Counted from the stretch's first letter, positions 34,391-44,009 are shown. The stretch is DNA of 64,000 nucleotides from Fusobacterium ulcerans (GCF_003019675.1 NZ_CP028105.1:3054282-3118281); one strand, 5' to 3'. Notes: a model not told the origin generated them from the letters alone. Translations and numbers: made by a program.

Positions 34391-36562
34391 TTAATTACCT
34401 AAAAGTCTTTTGAATAAAGAATCATTTGAAGTTGTATTTTCAGGAGCTATATTATTATTTGTTTTTTCAATAACTGGATTATATCCTCCGCTTCCATCTG
34501 TTCCATTTTCTTTCTTTAATTCTCCAAATATTCCTGCTATTCCATTTGCATACTTCATTTCACTTTCCATCTGCAATTTACCTTTTCTTACAAGAAATTC
34601 TCTTCCTGCTCCAGAAATAAGCCCATTATTTACAGTCAGCGTCTGCAAATTAAAATCTCCATTTTTTAAATGGTTTTCAAGGAAAGAGAAAGTACCAGGA
34701 GCATACAGTCCTTTATCTATCAAAGTCTGATAATATTTTGCCCATAGAGGAGCCACTCCAGTTCCTCCAGTAACATTTCCCTTTATAGCTCTGTTATCAT
34801 CATAACCTATATAGATAGTTGTTACATAATCAGGAGTTATTCCAGCAAACCATATAGTTCTATTATCATTTACAGTTCCTGTTTTTCCTCCCTGTTCTAT
34901 TCTTTTTTTATCTTTAGTATATACAGAGGCTCTGTTAGAACTTCCATATTGTACAGAACTTTTCAGCATAAAAGTTATTATACTTGTATCAATACTGTCA
35001 AATACCTTTTCTTTTTTAGGAGTATTTTGATAAATAGGATTTCCATATCTATCTTCTACATCTATAACTGTTATAGGTTCTACTACATATCCACCATTTG
35101 AGAATATTGCATAATCTATGGCATGCTGCAATGGCGTATTTTCAAATGAACCTAGTGAAGCAGTCAAATCATCAGGTATATTTAAACTAGGATCAAATTT
35201 TGCAACATTTTCTTTAAATGTTTTTGTTCCTATTTTTTGAAGTAATTTTATAGAAACTATATTTAATGATCTATCTAAGGCATTAAGCAGAGTAACATTA
35301 TTTGAATATCTGCTTCCATAGTTCTTTGGTGTCCAGCTTCCAAATGAGATAAATGAATCTTCTACTACTGAATTCATTTCCATTCCATTTTCTATAGCTG
35401 TAAAATACAAAAATGGTTTAAATGAAGATCCTAGCTGTCTTCTTGCCATAGTTGCCCTGTTGAAGTTTCCAGATTTAAATCCTCTACCACCAATAAGAGA
35501 TATTACATGCCCATTATTTGGATCTATAGTTGCCATTCCACCTTGCAGTTCATCATTCTTTTTAAAAAACTCATAATTTTCAAATGTTTCCTTTGCAACT
35601 TTCTGCATTTCTAAATCAAGAGTAGTATGTACTTTCAATCCTCCAGTATATACCATATTTTCTCCAAATTTATCCACAAGGAATTCTTCCACCATGTTTG
35701 AAAAATCAGGATAATTGATTGCTACATCACTTTTTTTGTTATATATAATTGTTGTATTATCATCCATTTTAAAATCTTCTGGAAGTTTATCTTCGTTTAT
35801 AAATTTACGGTTTTTAGCCTGCTCATATTCTTCTTTTGTTATAAGCTTATCTTTATACATTTCAGACAAAATCAGATTAGCTCTCTTTAATGAAGCCTCT
35901 AGATTTCTTCTAGGATTATATTTTTCAGGTCTGTTAGGTATCCCTGCTAAAAGAGCAGATTCAGCTATATTTATTTCTGATATATCTTTTCTGTATAACT
36001 GCTTGGCTGCTGTTTTTATTCCATAAGATCCAGCTCCAAAATATATCTCATTTAAATATTTTTCAAATATCTCATCTTTAGTATATCTTCTTTCTATTTC
36101 AAATGTTATTATAGCTTCTTTTATTTTTCTTGAAAGTTTTCTCTCATGAGAAAGAAAGGCATTTTTTGCAAGCTGTTGAGTTATTGAACTGGCACCCTGC
36201 ACAGCACGGCCACTACGAATATTTGCTACAATAGCTCCTATCAATCTCTTCATATGTATTCCATGATGTGAATAAAACTGCTTATCTTCTATTGCTAAAA
36301 AAGCATTTCTACTATAAATAGGAACTTCTTTTAGTTTTACTGTGTCTCTTGATTCTCTGTATATAGTATCAATTACTTCACCATTTCTATCATATAACAC
36401 AGTTGGAAGAGATGGAGCATAATCTTCTATTAAAGTCACTATATCAGGAAGTTCTTTGGAATATTTATTTATAACTCCTAAAACTACTCCCACAGATGCA
36501 ATACTTCCAACAATAAATAAAACTATCATTATTTTTATTATTCTTTTTACAAGTATTTTCAT
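34391..36562 (-). CDS. Penicillin-binding protein 1A (class A)
   Basis: This bifunctional murein synthase polymerises and cross-links peptidoglycan at the outer face of the inner membrane. It is 723 aa with an N-terminal anchor helix (IIKIMIVLFIVGSIASVGVVLG). The glycosyltransferase domain has AIEDKQFYSHHGI, GASSITQQLAKN and RKIKEAIITFEIERRYTKDEIFEKYLNEIYFG-type motifs. The transpeptidase has the serine in GSSFKPFLY (SxxK), DRSLN, and KTGTVNDNRTIWF (KTG). The last ~70 residues are low-complexity, Asn/Gly rich. The converging msrC gene shares its terminator. Confidence 0.94.
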   Translation of the reverse strand: MKILVKRIIKIMIVLFIVGSIASVGVVLGVINKYSKELPDIVTLIEDYAPSLPTVLYDRNGEVIDTIYRESRDTVKLKEVPIYSRNAFLAIEDKQFYSHHGIHMKRLIGAIVANIRSGRAVQGASSITQQLAKNAFLSHERKLSRKIKEAIITFEIERRYTKDEIFEKYLNEIYFGAGSYGIKTAAKQLYRKDISEINIAESALLAGIPNRPEKYNPRRNLEASLKRANLILSEMYKDKLITKEEYEQAKNRKFINEDKLPEDFKMDDNTTIIYNKKSDVAINYPDFSNMVEEFLVDKFGENMVYTGGLKVHTTLDLEMQKVAKETFENYEFFKKNDELQGGMATIDPNNGHVISLIGGRGFKSGNFNRATMARRQLGSSFKPFLYFTAIENGMEMNSVVEDSFISFGSWTPKNYGSRYSNNVTLLNALDRSLNIVSIKLLQKIGTKTFKENVAKFDPSLNIPDDLTASLGSFENTPLQHAIDYAIFSNGGYVVEPITVIDVEDRYGNPIYQNTPKKEKVFDSIDTSIITFMLKSSVQYGSSNRASVYTKDKKRIEQGGKTGTVNDNRTIWFAGITPDYVTTIYIGYDDNRAIKGNVTGGTGVAPLWAKYYQTLIDKGLYAPGTFSFLENHLKNGDFNLQTLTVNNGLISGAGREFLVRKGKLQMESEMKYANGIAGIFGELKKENGTDGSGGYNPVIEKTNNNIAPENTTSNDSLFKRLLGN

Positions 36563-36588
36563 AGTTTCAGTACTCCTTCTAAATCAAA

Positions 36589-37641
36589 CTATTTCTTAGG
36601 AGCTTTTTGTCTCAGCTGACCGCAAGCACCATCTATATCAGTCCCTTTTTCTCTTCTCAATGTGACATTTACTTTTCTTACATCTTTTAAGAAAGTAAAG
36701 AACTTTTCTATTTTCTTTTCAGAAGGTCTTTCAAATTCTGTTCCAGCCACAGGATTATATGGGATAAGATTTACCACATGATCAAATTCATGTACAAAAT
36801 CAGCCAGTGCATTAGCATCTATATCTGATACATTGAAATCATTGATCATAATATACTCAAAACTTATTCTACGTTTAGTCTGTCTTTGATATTCCTGTAA
36901 TATTGCATAAAGATCCTCAAGAGGATAACTTCTGTTTACAGGTATTATCATATCTCTTTTTGCATTTATTGCACTATGAAGAGATATAGCCAGTTCAATT
37001 GGAAGTTTTTCCAGTAATATTTTTTCTATATTAGGTACTATTCCTGATGTAGAAATAGTTATTTTTCTCTTAGAAATATTTATTCCATTTTCATTAGAAA
37101 GTATATCCAGAGCTTTCAATACATTTGAAAGGTTAAGCAAAGGCTCTCCCATTCCCATGAAAACTATATTATTTATATTGCTTCCTTGTTTTGTAAGTCT
37201 TCTTTCTACAGTATAAACTTGATTGATTATTTCATTTACATCAAGATTTCTCACAAACCCATCTTGTCCAGTTGCACAGAAAGCACACTTTACAGGACAT
37301 CCTACCTGTGATGATATACACAAAGTATTTCTTTTATCTTTGTGTCTTAAAAGTACAGTTTCAATTGTATTTCCATCTTCTAATTTAAAAAGAAATTTTT
37401 CTGTCTTATCAATTTTAGACACTTGCTGTTTTAAAAGATTTAAAAATGGTATATAAGCTTTTTCAGATAAAAGCTCTCTATCTTTAAGTGAAAGATTTGT
37501 TATCTCATTAAGGTCTCTTACTATTTTTTGATGAAGCCAATTAAATATTTGCTTTCCATAGAATTTTTTCATTCCAAGAGAAATTACCAATTCCTCTAAC
37601 TCTTGTTGATTTAAATTTAATAAATTAATTTTTTCTGACAT
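36589..37641 (-). CDS. rlmN: 23S rRNA/tRNA adenine-C2 methyltransferase RlmN
   Basis: This radical-SAM enzyme methylates A2503 of 23S rRNA and A37 of some tRNAs. It is 350 aa. The cluster motif is [11 protein letters not shown] (CxxxCxxC), with [31 protein letters not shown] and the C-terminal methyl-carrying cysteine in [11 protein letters not shown]. All parts are intact. It is 26 bases downstream of PBP1A's start side on the same strand and may share its transcript. Confidence 0.96.
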   Translation of the reverse strand: MSEKINLLNLNQQELEELVISLGMKKFYGKQIFNWLHQKIVRDLNEITNLSLKDRELLSEKAYIPFLNLLKQQVSKIDKTEKFLFKLEDGNTIETVLLRHKDKRNTLCISSQVGCPVKCAFCATGQDGFVRNLDVNEIINQVYTVERRLTKQGSNINNIVFMGMGEPLLNLSNVLKALDILSNENGINISKRKITISTSGIVPNIEKILLEKLPIELAISLHSAINAKRDMIIPVNRSYPLEDLYAILQEYQRQTKRRISFEYIMINDFNVSDIDANALADFVHEFDHVVNLIPYNPVAGTEFERPSEKKIEKFFTFLKDVRKVNVTLRREKGTDIDGACGQLRQKAPKK

Positions 37642-37696
37642 TATTCCTCCGATTATAAAATTACTAACATGATATTATATCAAAAAAAATGCACAA

Positions 37697-38821
37697 TTAC
37701 AACTTATTAAGAAAAGTTTCAAGTTGTTTTTTTAATTCCTCTTTTGATATTTTTCCTTTAAAATTTCCCTTTATTTGATTTCCTCCACCTTTAATATTAT
37801 TACTGGCAGAAGTCAATTCTTTCAGAAAATCTTTACAGTTAATTTTATTAGAAATAATTGAATAACTGTCCTCACTTCCAGTTATCAATAAATACTCTTC
37901 TGGATTTATATGTCTTGGCAAATATTGTACTGTTGTTTTATCTCCCACATATATGATAAACTTATAACCATTTATTTCCTCTGCTTCCTTCATTAATTTC
38001 TCTCCTAAAAGCTCAGAAAATTCAGAAGCAATCATTTTCATTTCTGTTTCTATTTTTTTCTTTTCATCTAAACTTTTATTCAGCATTGTAAGAATTTCGT
38101 GATCCTTACAACTGAATATATGACATAGCTCTTTTGATAATTCATGTTTAAAAGCATAATCTTTTAAAGCTCTGTCTCCAGCTATAAAGAAGAATCTTGT
38201 ATAATTTCCCTTTATTTTTTCATGAGATAATATTTTGAATAATTTTATATCTTTGGTATTTTCCACATGAAACCCAGCACAAGCTCCTAAATCAGTATCT
38301 GGTATCTCTACAAATCTTACATCTCCAGTTACTTTATCTTTGATAGCCTTTCTCAATCCCTCTATTTTCATAGCCTCTTCATGATTAAGTGTATATATTT
38401 TCAATTCTATCGCTCTTCTTATAACCTCATTAGCTTTATTTTCCAGTTCTTTTATAGTTTCCTCTGTTATTGTATTAGAATCTAAATCTACTGTTGTATA
38501 TTCTTCAGCCATTCTAAATCCCATAGTATTCAATTGATAATCATTGTATGCCAAAGCAGAAAAAAGATGCTGAGCTGTATGTTGAGAAGCTATATCTTTT
38601 CTTCTTTCCATATTTATACTGCATTCCTGCTCTCCTAGAGCTACTTCTTTATCAACCAGTATACTTCCATCTTTCACTTCAAGAACAATGCTCTCTCCTA
38701 TTGTTCCTCTATCTCCTAATTGTCCCCCTTTTCCATCTATGTAAAAAGGTTCATTTCCATCTTTTAATTTTACTATATATCCTTCTTTAATTTTTTCACA
38801 ACTTAAAACTTCTACTTTCAT
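37697..38821 (-). CDS. Alanyl-tRNA editing protein (AlaX long form with DHHA1)
   Basis: A 374-aa stand-alone relative of the editing half of alanyl-tRNA synthetase, which hydrolyses Ser-tRNA(Ala). The editing site shows HTAQHLFSALA (HxxxH) and GACAGFHVENT, equivalent to the CxGTH motif but with Phe for Thr. The C-terminal part (~240-374) is the oligomerising DHHA1 domain with NIKGGGNQIKGNFKGK. It is complete and preceded by GGAGGT. Confidence 0.9.
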   Translation of the reverse strand: MKVEVLSCEKIKEGYIVKLKDGNEPFYIDGKGGQLGDRGTIGESIVLEVKDGSILVDKEVALGEQECSINMERRKDIASQHTAQHLFSALAYNDYQLNTMGFRMAEEYTTVDLDSNTITEETIKELENKANEVIRRAIELKIYTLNHEEAMKIEGLRKAIKDKVTGDVRFVEIPDTDLGACAGFHVENTKDIKLFKILSHEKIKGNYTRFFFIAGDRALKDYAFKHELSKELCHIFSCKDHEILTMLNKSLDEKKKIETEMKMIASEFSELLGEKLMKEAEEINGYKFIIYVGDKTTVQYLPRHINPEEYLLITGSEDSYSIISNKINCKDFLKELTSASNNIKGGGNQIKGNFKGKISKEELKKQLETFLNKL

Positions 38822-38895
38822 TAAAATATACCTCCAGACATCTAGAATTTACCACTCTATTATATCACATAACAGATTAAATTCTTAATAAAAAA

Positions 38896-39012
38896 TAGAG
38901 GATAATCAAAAGCCGAGTTAAAATTTTAGAAGTTTATATGTTAGAGAAATTTCTCTTCTTTCTCTGGTAAAAAATTTCTAAAATTATATTCCTGCTTGTG
39001 AGCTATCCTCTA
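38896..39012 (-). ncRNA. Candidate structured RNA, 6S-like
   Basis: Between two minus-strand genes lies a 117-base nested hairpin. The outer stem TAGAGGATA/TATCCTCTA (39004-39012 with 38896-38904) encloses asymmetric single strands, then a 10-bp stem (AATTTTAGAA at 38922-38931 with 38976-38985) and an apical 7-bp stem (AGAGAAA/TTTCTCT). On the minus strand a -10 TATACT (39013-39018) lies just upstream and TTTTTT follows the outer stem like a terminator. A long rod with a large central bubble is the 6S RNA layout. GATAGCTCACAAGCAGG on the 5' side resembles the E. coli 6S GATGTTCGCAAGCGGG. It is shorter than usual 6S RNA, so identity is tentative; a structured transcript is well supported. Confidence 0.45.
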
Positions 39013-39090
39013 AGTATAAAATTTTAATTTAAAAGTTTTTTAGGCAATATAAAATCAATATAAGAAATTACTATAAAATAAATATCAATT

Positions 39091-39882
39091 TTATATTTTT
39101 ATATCTTTTATGCTTTCTAATACAAAATCAGGTTTATATGGGCTGTCCTTTATATCTTCCCTTTTGCTCTCTCCAGTCAAAACCAGTATAGTGTCGCAGT
39201 CATTATCATAACCACAGGCTATGTCAGTGTATAATCTATCTCCTATTATCACAGTTTCTTCTTTAGACACTCCATTTTTTTTAATGCAATAATCTAATAT
39301 TTCTCTTGAAGGTTTTCCTAGAAATAAAGGTTTTCTTTTTACTGCATACTCCAGCATTTTACATATAGATCCACAATCAGGAAGAAATTTACCTCCTTCT
39401 ACAGGATATACAAAATCTGGATTGGCAGCTACATATTCCACTCCTTCACTAAGCAGTTCACATGCTGTTGTTATCTTTTGATAATTAAGTTCGCTGTCTA
39501 AGGCAACTGCTACATAGTCTACATCATACTTTCCATTAATCTTCTGAGGCTCCTCTACTATTTTTACTCCCATATCCTTTAAAAGTTTTTTCAAAGATTT
39601 AGTTCCCACCAAATATACAGAAGGGCTGGTCTTTTTTTCTATAAGATATTCTCCAAGCATATATCCAGCAGTGACTATTTCCTCTTCAAAAATTTCAATG
39701 TTCATCTTTTTAAATTTCTCCACATACTCTAATCTAGTTCTTGAAGAATTGTTTGTAAACAGCATGAATTTCTTCCCTTTTCTTCTTATCTCAGTAATTA
39801 TATCCTCTGCTCCATTTATAGGTTTATTTCCTAAAATTAATGTTCCATCAATATCAAATAAATACAGTTTTTTATTTTTCAT
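39091..39882 (-). CDS. HAD-IIA phosphatase (NagD-like)
   Basis: A 263-aa sugar-phosphate or nucleotide phosphatase. HAD motifs: DIDGTLILGNKPI (motif I nucleophile), LFTNNSSRTR (motif II), GKPSREILDYC (motif III lysine) and IGDRLYTDIACGYDNDCDTILVLTG (motif IV). The C2-type cap between motifs II and III places it in HAD-IIA with NagD/AraL. The substrate is not determined. Confidence 0.92.
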   Translation of the reverse strand: MKNKKLYLFDIDGTLILGNKPINGAEDIITEIRRKGKKFMLFTNNSSRTRLEYVEKFKKMNIEIFEEEIVTAGYMLGEYLIEKKTSPSVYLVGTKSLKKLLKDMGVKIVEEPQKINGKYDVDYVAVALDSELNYQKITTACELLSEGVEYVAANPDFVYPVEGGKFLPDCGSICKMLEYAVKRKPLFLGKPSREILDYCIKKNGVSKEETVIIGDRLYTDIACGYDNDCDTILVLTGESKREDIKDSPYKPDFVLESIKDIKI

Positions 39883-40079
39883 TTTATCTTCCTCATTTCA
39901 ATTAAATTTTATTTTTTATTATACAATAATTTTTCTATGTTTCCTACAATTTAGATATCATAATTTCTTTTTAAATAATTTCAGGTCCTGTTTAGACTTT
40001 AACATATCTATGTAAAAAAAATACAAAATCTATGTTAATTGTAAGTAAAAATTAGAGAATATTATTGAAGGTATCTCTA

Positions 40080-40108
40080 TTGACATAATGCATTTTGTAA
40101 GGTATAAA
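40080..40108 (+). promoter_or_regulatory. Promoter of the nitroreductase gene
   Basis: TTGACA (40080-40085) and TATAAA (40103-40108) are 17 bases apart, about 41 bases before the ATG. Confidence 0.75.
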
Positions 40109-40149
40109 AAGAATAGATGTTTAGATAAAAAATCAAAAGGGGGAAAATT

Positions 40150-40761
40150 ATGTCAGAAATTTCAAAAACGTTATTAGAGAAGTCAAAGAAACGTCGTACT
40201 TATCGTGAATTTTTAGAAGAACCTGTAGATATTGAAATAATCAAAGATTGTATCATGACTGCTGCTACTGCTCCAAGCGGTGCTGACAAACAGCCATGGC
40301 ACTTCTCTATTGTTGTTGACCCTGCTATGAAAAAGAAGATAAGAGAAGAAAGCGAAAAAATAGAAAAAGAGTTTTATGAATCAAAAATCACTAAAGAATG
40401 GCAGGAAGATTTAAATAAATTGACACTTACTTGGGAGAAGCCTTTTCTTACTCAGGCACCTTGCCTTATTGTAATATTTAAAGAATTTTATAAGGAACTG
40501 GAAAATGGAATTATTGATAAAAATTATTACGTTAATGAATCTATTGGTATTTCTATTGGTTTTCTTATCAATGCACTTCATAATGCTGGATATGCAAGCC
40601 TTACATATACTCCAGCACCTGTAATGTTTTTGAGAGATTTATTAAAAAGACCATCTGGAAAGACTCCTGTAATGGTATTGGTTGTTGGAAAACCAGGCCC
40701 AAATTATTCTCTTCCTGTTTTAACTAAAAAAACTTTTGATGAAATAGCTGAAATAATTTAA
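40150..40761 (+). CDS. Nitroreductase-family flavoprotein
   Basis: A 203-aa FMN-dependent oxidoreductase. KRRTYREFLEEPVDIEIIKDCIMTAATAPSG is the FMN-binding N-terminus (RR..R.f..pv), with QPWHFSIVVD and the C-terminal ALHNAGYASLTYTP and LLKRPSGKTPVMVLVVGKPG. Members of this subgroup reduce nitro-compounds or quinones with NAD(P)H. Monocistronic: own promoter and terminator, GGGGGA before the ATG. Confidence 0.9.
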   Translation: MSEISKTLLEKSKKRRTYREFLEEPVDIEIIKDCIMTAATAPSGADKQPWHFSIVVDPAMKKKIREESEKIEKEFYESKITKEWQEDLNKLTLTWEKPFLTQAPCLIVIFKEFYKELENGIIDKNYYVNESIGISIGFLINALHNAGYASLTYTPAPVMFLRDLLKRPSGKTPVMVLVVGKPGPNYSLPVLTKKTFDEIAEII

Positions 40762-40768
40762 AATAAAC

Positions 40769-40800
40769 AACCTCAGAAAGATATCTCTCTGAGGTTTTAT
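40769..40800. terminator. Bidirectional terminator
   Basis: AACCTCAGA and TCTGAGGTT pair around a ten-base loop between the converging nitroreductase and lipoprotein genes. Confidence 0.85.
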
Positions 40801-40802
40801 CT

Positions 40803-41816
40803 TTATTTTATTACTTTTATAATCTCATCATTTTTGTATTTTACTTTCTTCTCTTCTTTTCCACTGGAAGTGTAGAAAGTTACAGTTCCTTCAGTTTTTC
40901 CATTTTTATAATTTTTTTCAAATATAAGCTGCCCATTTTTATAGTATTCCTTATGGCTTCCTTCTAATTTACCATTTTTATAATGACTTTCATCTGCTAT
41001 TTCTCCTGTTACATAATAACTCTTATAGCTTCCATCTTTTTTTCCATCATTATATGAAGTTTCTATATTTAATTGCCCGTTATTATAATACTGTCTATAT
41101 ATTCCTTCTTGTTTTCCATCTTTATATTTTGTCTCACTGTAAAGCTGTCCATTTTCATAATAAACTTTATATGCCCCTTTTATCTTGTTTTCTTCCATAT
41201 TAGTTTCAATATTCAAATTTCCATTTTCATAATATTTTTTATATATTCCATCTTTTTTTTCATTTTTTATATTAGCTTCAACACTTATATTTCCATTTTC
41301 ATGGTATTCTTTAAAAATTCCTTCTATTTTTCCATTTTTAAAATTTGTTTCATATTTTAAATTTCCATTCTCTATATACAATTTATAAATTCCATCTTTT
41401 TTCCCTTTTTTATATTCAGTCTCACTTTTGATTTTTCCATCTTCATAATATTCTTTGAATATTCCTTCAACTTTATTATCTTTGTAGTATTTCTCTGTAG
41501 AGAGTTGCCCGTTCTCATAATATTTTCTCTGTTCACCATCTAAATGATTATCTTTATAATTCCATTCGTTGTGAACCTGCCCATCTTCATAGTACTCTTT
41601 TACTGTACCTTCAAGTTTCCCATCTTTATATTGAGATTCCATTTTTATTTGACCATTTTCATATTTTGATATAATTTTTCCTGTAAATGGTTTTTTTTGA
41701 TTTTCAACATATACTATTCCATTTTTTTCCTCTTTTTTAGATATGTCTACTTCTTTCATTCCTCCACATCCAAATAAAAGAATCACTAAAGATAGCAGTA
41801 CTAAGCTTTTTTTCAT
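40803..41816 (-). CDS. Lipoprotein with ~12 MORN/YwqK-type repeats
   Basis: A 337-aa exported protein. The N-terminus MKKSLVLLSLVILLFGCGG is a lipoprotein signal with the acylated cysteine in LFGC. From about residue 45 it consists of roughly twelve 23-residue repeats of the form YYENGQ...E..YKDGK.EG.YK, the MORN_2 pattern of YwqK-type proteins. The repeats are tandem also at DNA level, so copy number may vary between strains. Such proteins are often called antitoxin YwqK, but no cognate toxin is visible here and the function is unknown. A second protein of this kind lies at 47755-48267. Confidence 0.85.
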   Translation of the reverse strand: MKKSLVLLSLVILLFGCGGMKEVDISKKEEKNGIVYVENQKKPFTGKIISKYENGQIKMESQYKDGKLEGTVKEYYEDGQVHNEWNYKDNHLDGEQRKYYENGQLSTEKYYKDNKVEGIFKEYYEDGKIKSETEYKKGKKDGIYKLYIENGNLKYETNFKNGKIEGIFKEYHENGNISVEANIKNEKKDGIYKKYYENGNLNIETNMEENKIKGAYKVYYENGQLYSETKYKDGKQEGIYRQYYNNGQLNIETSYNDGKKDGSYKSYYVTGEIADESHYKNGKLEGSHKEYYKNGQLIFEKNYKNGKTEGTVTFYTSSGKEEKKVKYKNDEIIKVIK

Positions 41817-41897
41817 GGCTTCCCTCCATAAACATTATATTATTTGTATTATATCATATATTTATAAAATAATGTCTTTTCTTTTGTGAATTCAAAA

Positions 41898-41918
41898 CCC
41901 CAGAAATATTATCTGGGG
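41898..41918 (-). terminator. Terminator after the 190-aa gene
   Basis: CCCCAGA (41898-41904) and TCTGGGG (41912-41918) form a GC-rich 7-bp stem; on the minus strand TTTTGAATT follows. Confidence 0.7.
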
Positions 41919-41929
41919 CCTTTCATTCA

Positions 41930-42502
41930 TTATTTTTTTATTATCTCTTTAATTTCTTTTAATTTTTCTTTGTCTTTTTCTATTCTATTTTTTATTTTTT
42001 CAGCTTCACCTTTTAGCCCTTTTTTCAGTTCTTTATTACATTCTTCTATATCTTTTTTTAAATAATCTAGATTTTTTTTCAATTCTTCAACTATTTTTTC
42101 AGTTTCTTCTGAAATTTCTTCTTTTGTTTTAGATGCTAAATCCTTAACCTTTACTTCAATTTCTTTTTCTTTCAAAAATACTTTAGGAGTTTCTTTAGTT
42201 TCAATATCTGGTCTTAATCTAAGCATTTCTACATTCCCATCATAAGGAACATATATTATTATATCTTTGTCTGATTTCTCTCTTTTTATTTCTTTTTCAT
42301 TAATTTTCACTTCTTTAACATGGTACTTATCAAAATATTCTTCCATTTTTTCTTCAAGAAGAGCTTTTAGCTCCCCAGTTGTCAAACTATTAGCACTTTT
42401 AGCAACTTCACATCCAAAAGCTTCTATAGCTTCTTCTCTTTTTTTCTCTGAATAATCATTAATTTTTTCCTTTGAAAAAGCATGAAATTCTTCGTGTTTC
42501 AT
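41930..42502 (-). CDS. Charged, helical hypothetical protein
   Basis: A 190-aa, Lys/Glu-rich cytoplasmic protein with no signal peptide or membrane segment. The first ~80 residues look mixed alpha/beta (HEEFHAFSKEKINDY..., SANSLTTGELKALLEEKMEEYF). The last ~80 are a strong coiled coil (EEISEETEKIVEELKKNLDYLKKDIEECNK...). I recognise no family. AGGAGGAATGAT precedes the ATG and a terminator follows, so it is a genuine single gene. Confidence 0.75.
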   Translation of the reverse strand: MKHEEFHAFSKEKINDYSEKKREEAIEAFGCEVAKSANSLTTGELKALLEEKMEEYFDKYHVKEVKINEKEIKREKSDKDIIIYVPYDGNVEMLRLRPDIETKETPKVFLKEKEIEVKVKDLASKTKEEISEETEKIVEELKKNLDYLKKDIEECNKELKKGLKGEAEKIKNRIEKDKEKLKEIKEIIKK

Positions 42503-42740
42503 AATATCATTCCTCCTAAAATTATTACAATCACGTTTTCAACTCAAATAAATATTCCTACTATAAAATAATACTTCTAAGCAATAATATACTTTTGTAT
42601 TTTCTTACACTCAATATTCTATTGCTCATTCAAACTTCCTCTATTATTTATTAATATTTTTTCGTTATCCAACATTTATTTTAACTTTTTTCTTTTCTTA
42701 AAATAATTAAATTTAAAATTTAAATTCTAAAAGCTTTAAT

Positions 42741-42768
42741 TTACTTAGTAAGACAACTATGGTATAAT
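42741..42768 (+). promoter_or_regulatory. Extended -10 promoter of the pseudouridine synthase gene
   Basis: TATAAT (42763-42768) is preceded by TGG, an extended -10 (TGn), with TTACTT 16 bases upstream; it stands 29 bases before the ATG. Confidence 0.65.
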
Positions 42769-42797
42769 ACTCTTTGATATAAATTAGGAGGAATATA

Positions 42798-43682
42798 ATG
42801 ATAAACAAAAGTAAAAAAAATACTGTATTTAAAGTTACAGAAAAAAATGAGTTAATGAACTTTTTAATAGAAAAAATGCCTGAAAAAAGTCGTACAAGTA
42901 TAAAATCTCTTCTTACTAAAAGAAAAGTTTTTGTAGGAAATGATGTAGTTTCTCAATACAATCATCCACTTCTTCCAGGACAAACAGTCACAGTTGATTG
43001 GGGAAAAGTAACTATTGATACAACTATGAAGGGAGTGTCTATCATTTATGAAGATGATGATGTTTTGGTTGTAGAAAAAGAAAGTGGAATTCTTTCAATT
43101 GCTACTGACAATGAAAGAGAAAAAACTGCATATAATATGCTGAAAGAATATTTAAAAAACAAAGATCCTAAAAACAAAATTTTTGTTGTACACCGTTTAG
43201 ATAGAGATACTTCTGGAATTATGATATTTGCTAAAACAGAAAAAGCTCAGGATATACTTCAAACTACATGGAACGATTCTGTAAAAGAAAGAACTTATGT
43301 AGCATTAGTTGAAGGTGTTGTTTATAAAGAAAAAGATACTATAATATCTTATTTACAAGAAAACAAAGCTTTTATAACTTATTCAAGTCAAAATCCTAAA
43401 GAGGGTAAAAAAGCAATTTCTCACTATAAAGTTTTGAAAAAAAATAAAAACTATTCACTTCTTGAAGTAAATATAGAGACTGGAAGAAAAAATCAGATTC
43501 GTGTACATATGCAGGATCTTGGACATAGTGTAGTTGGAGATAAAAAATATGGTTCTGGTAAAAGCCCTATCAACCGTTTAGGACTGCATGCTAATACTAT
43601 TGTTTTTGTTCATCCTATTACTAAAAAAGTGTTACATTTCTCAAGTAAGATTCCTGCGGTTTTTACAAAAATATTTAATTAA
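42798..43682 (+). CDS. RluA-family RNA pseudouridine synthase
   Basis: This 294-aa enzyme isomerises uridine in rRNA or tRNA. An S4-like RNA-binding region is at residues ~20-70 (SRTSIKSLLTKRKVFVGNDV). The catalytic domain has IIYEDDDVLVVEKESGILSIA, then FVVHRLDRDTSGIMIFAKTEKAQ with the catalytic aspartate of HRLDxxTSG, and GRKNQIRVHMQDLGHSVVGDKKYG. RluD and RluA/RluC types are alike here, so the exact site is not assigned. A tRNA gene follows within 52 bases but has its own promoter. Confidence 0.92.
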   Translation: MINKSKKNTVFKVTEKNELMNFLIEKMPEKSRTSIKSLLTKRKVFVGNDVVSQYNHPLLPGQTVTVDWGKVTIDTTMKGVSIIYEDDDVLVVEKESGILSIATDNEREKTAYNMLKEYLKNKDPKNKIFVVHRLDRDTSGIMIFAKTEKAQDILQTTWNDSVKERTYVALVEGVVYKEKDTIISYLQENKAFITYSSQNPKEGKKAISHYKVLKKNKNYSLLEVNIETGRKNQIRVHMQDLGHSVVGDKKYGSGKSPINRLGLHANTIVFVHPITKKVLHFSSKIPAVFTKIFN

Positions 43683-43690
43683 AAAAAGTA

Positions 43691-43719
43691 TTGACTTTTT
43701 TTGATAAATGTTATATTAT
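43691..43719 (+). promoter_or_regulatory. Promoter of tRNA-Leu
   Basis: TTGACT (43691-43696) and TATTAT (43714-43719) are 17 bases apart, with the tRNA beginning 14 bases later. Confidence 0.75.
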
Positions 43720-43733
43720 AATTGAGTAACGAT

Positions 43734-43820
43734 GCCTGGGTGGCGGAACGGTAGACGCGACGGACTCAAAATCCGTTTCCTGTCAAAGGAGTGAGGGTTC
43801 AAGTCCCTCCCTAGGCACCA
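43734..43820 (+). tRNA. tRNA-Leu(CAA)
   Basis: An 87-nt class II tRNA. The acceptor GCCTGGG pairs with CCTAGGC (one G-T), the anticodon arm ACGGA-CTCAAAA-TCCGT gives anticodon CAA, a long variable arm (CCT...AGG) is present, the T arm reads GAGGG-TTCAAGT-CCCTC, and CCA is encoded. It reads UUG leucine codons. Confidence 0.96.
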
Positions 43821-43873
43821 TTCAATCCCTCACTTTTTATAGTAGATGATTGAAATATATATATGTTAGCAAT

Positions 43874-43908
43874 GCCTCTGGATCAAATGGTCTGAGGCCT
43901 TTTTTTTA
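43874..43908 (+). terminator. Terminator after tRNA-Leu
   Basis: GCCTC (43874-43878) pairs with GAGGC (43894-43898), with further partial pairing inside, and eight T follow. Confidence 0.75.
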
Positions 43909-44009
43909 CTTAAAAAATTAGTACAAAGTGGCAATGGGGAAGAAGATATATAATATTTTATTGTATTATTATTTTTCTGCTGTTCGATTCAGTAAAAGGG
44001 GGGATGTCT

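Noticed and set aside
40803-41816. Toxin-antitoxin label for the YwqK-type repeat protein.
   Set aside because: It carries a lipoprotein signal and has no adjacent toxin gene; the label comes only from automated naming of the repeat family.
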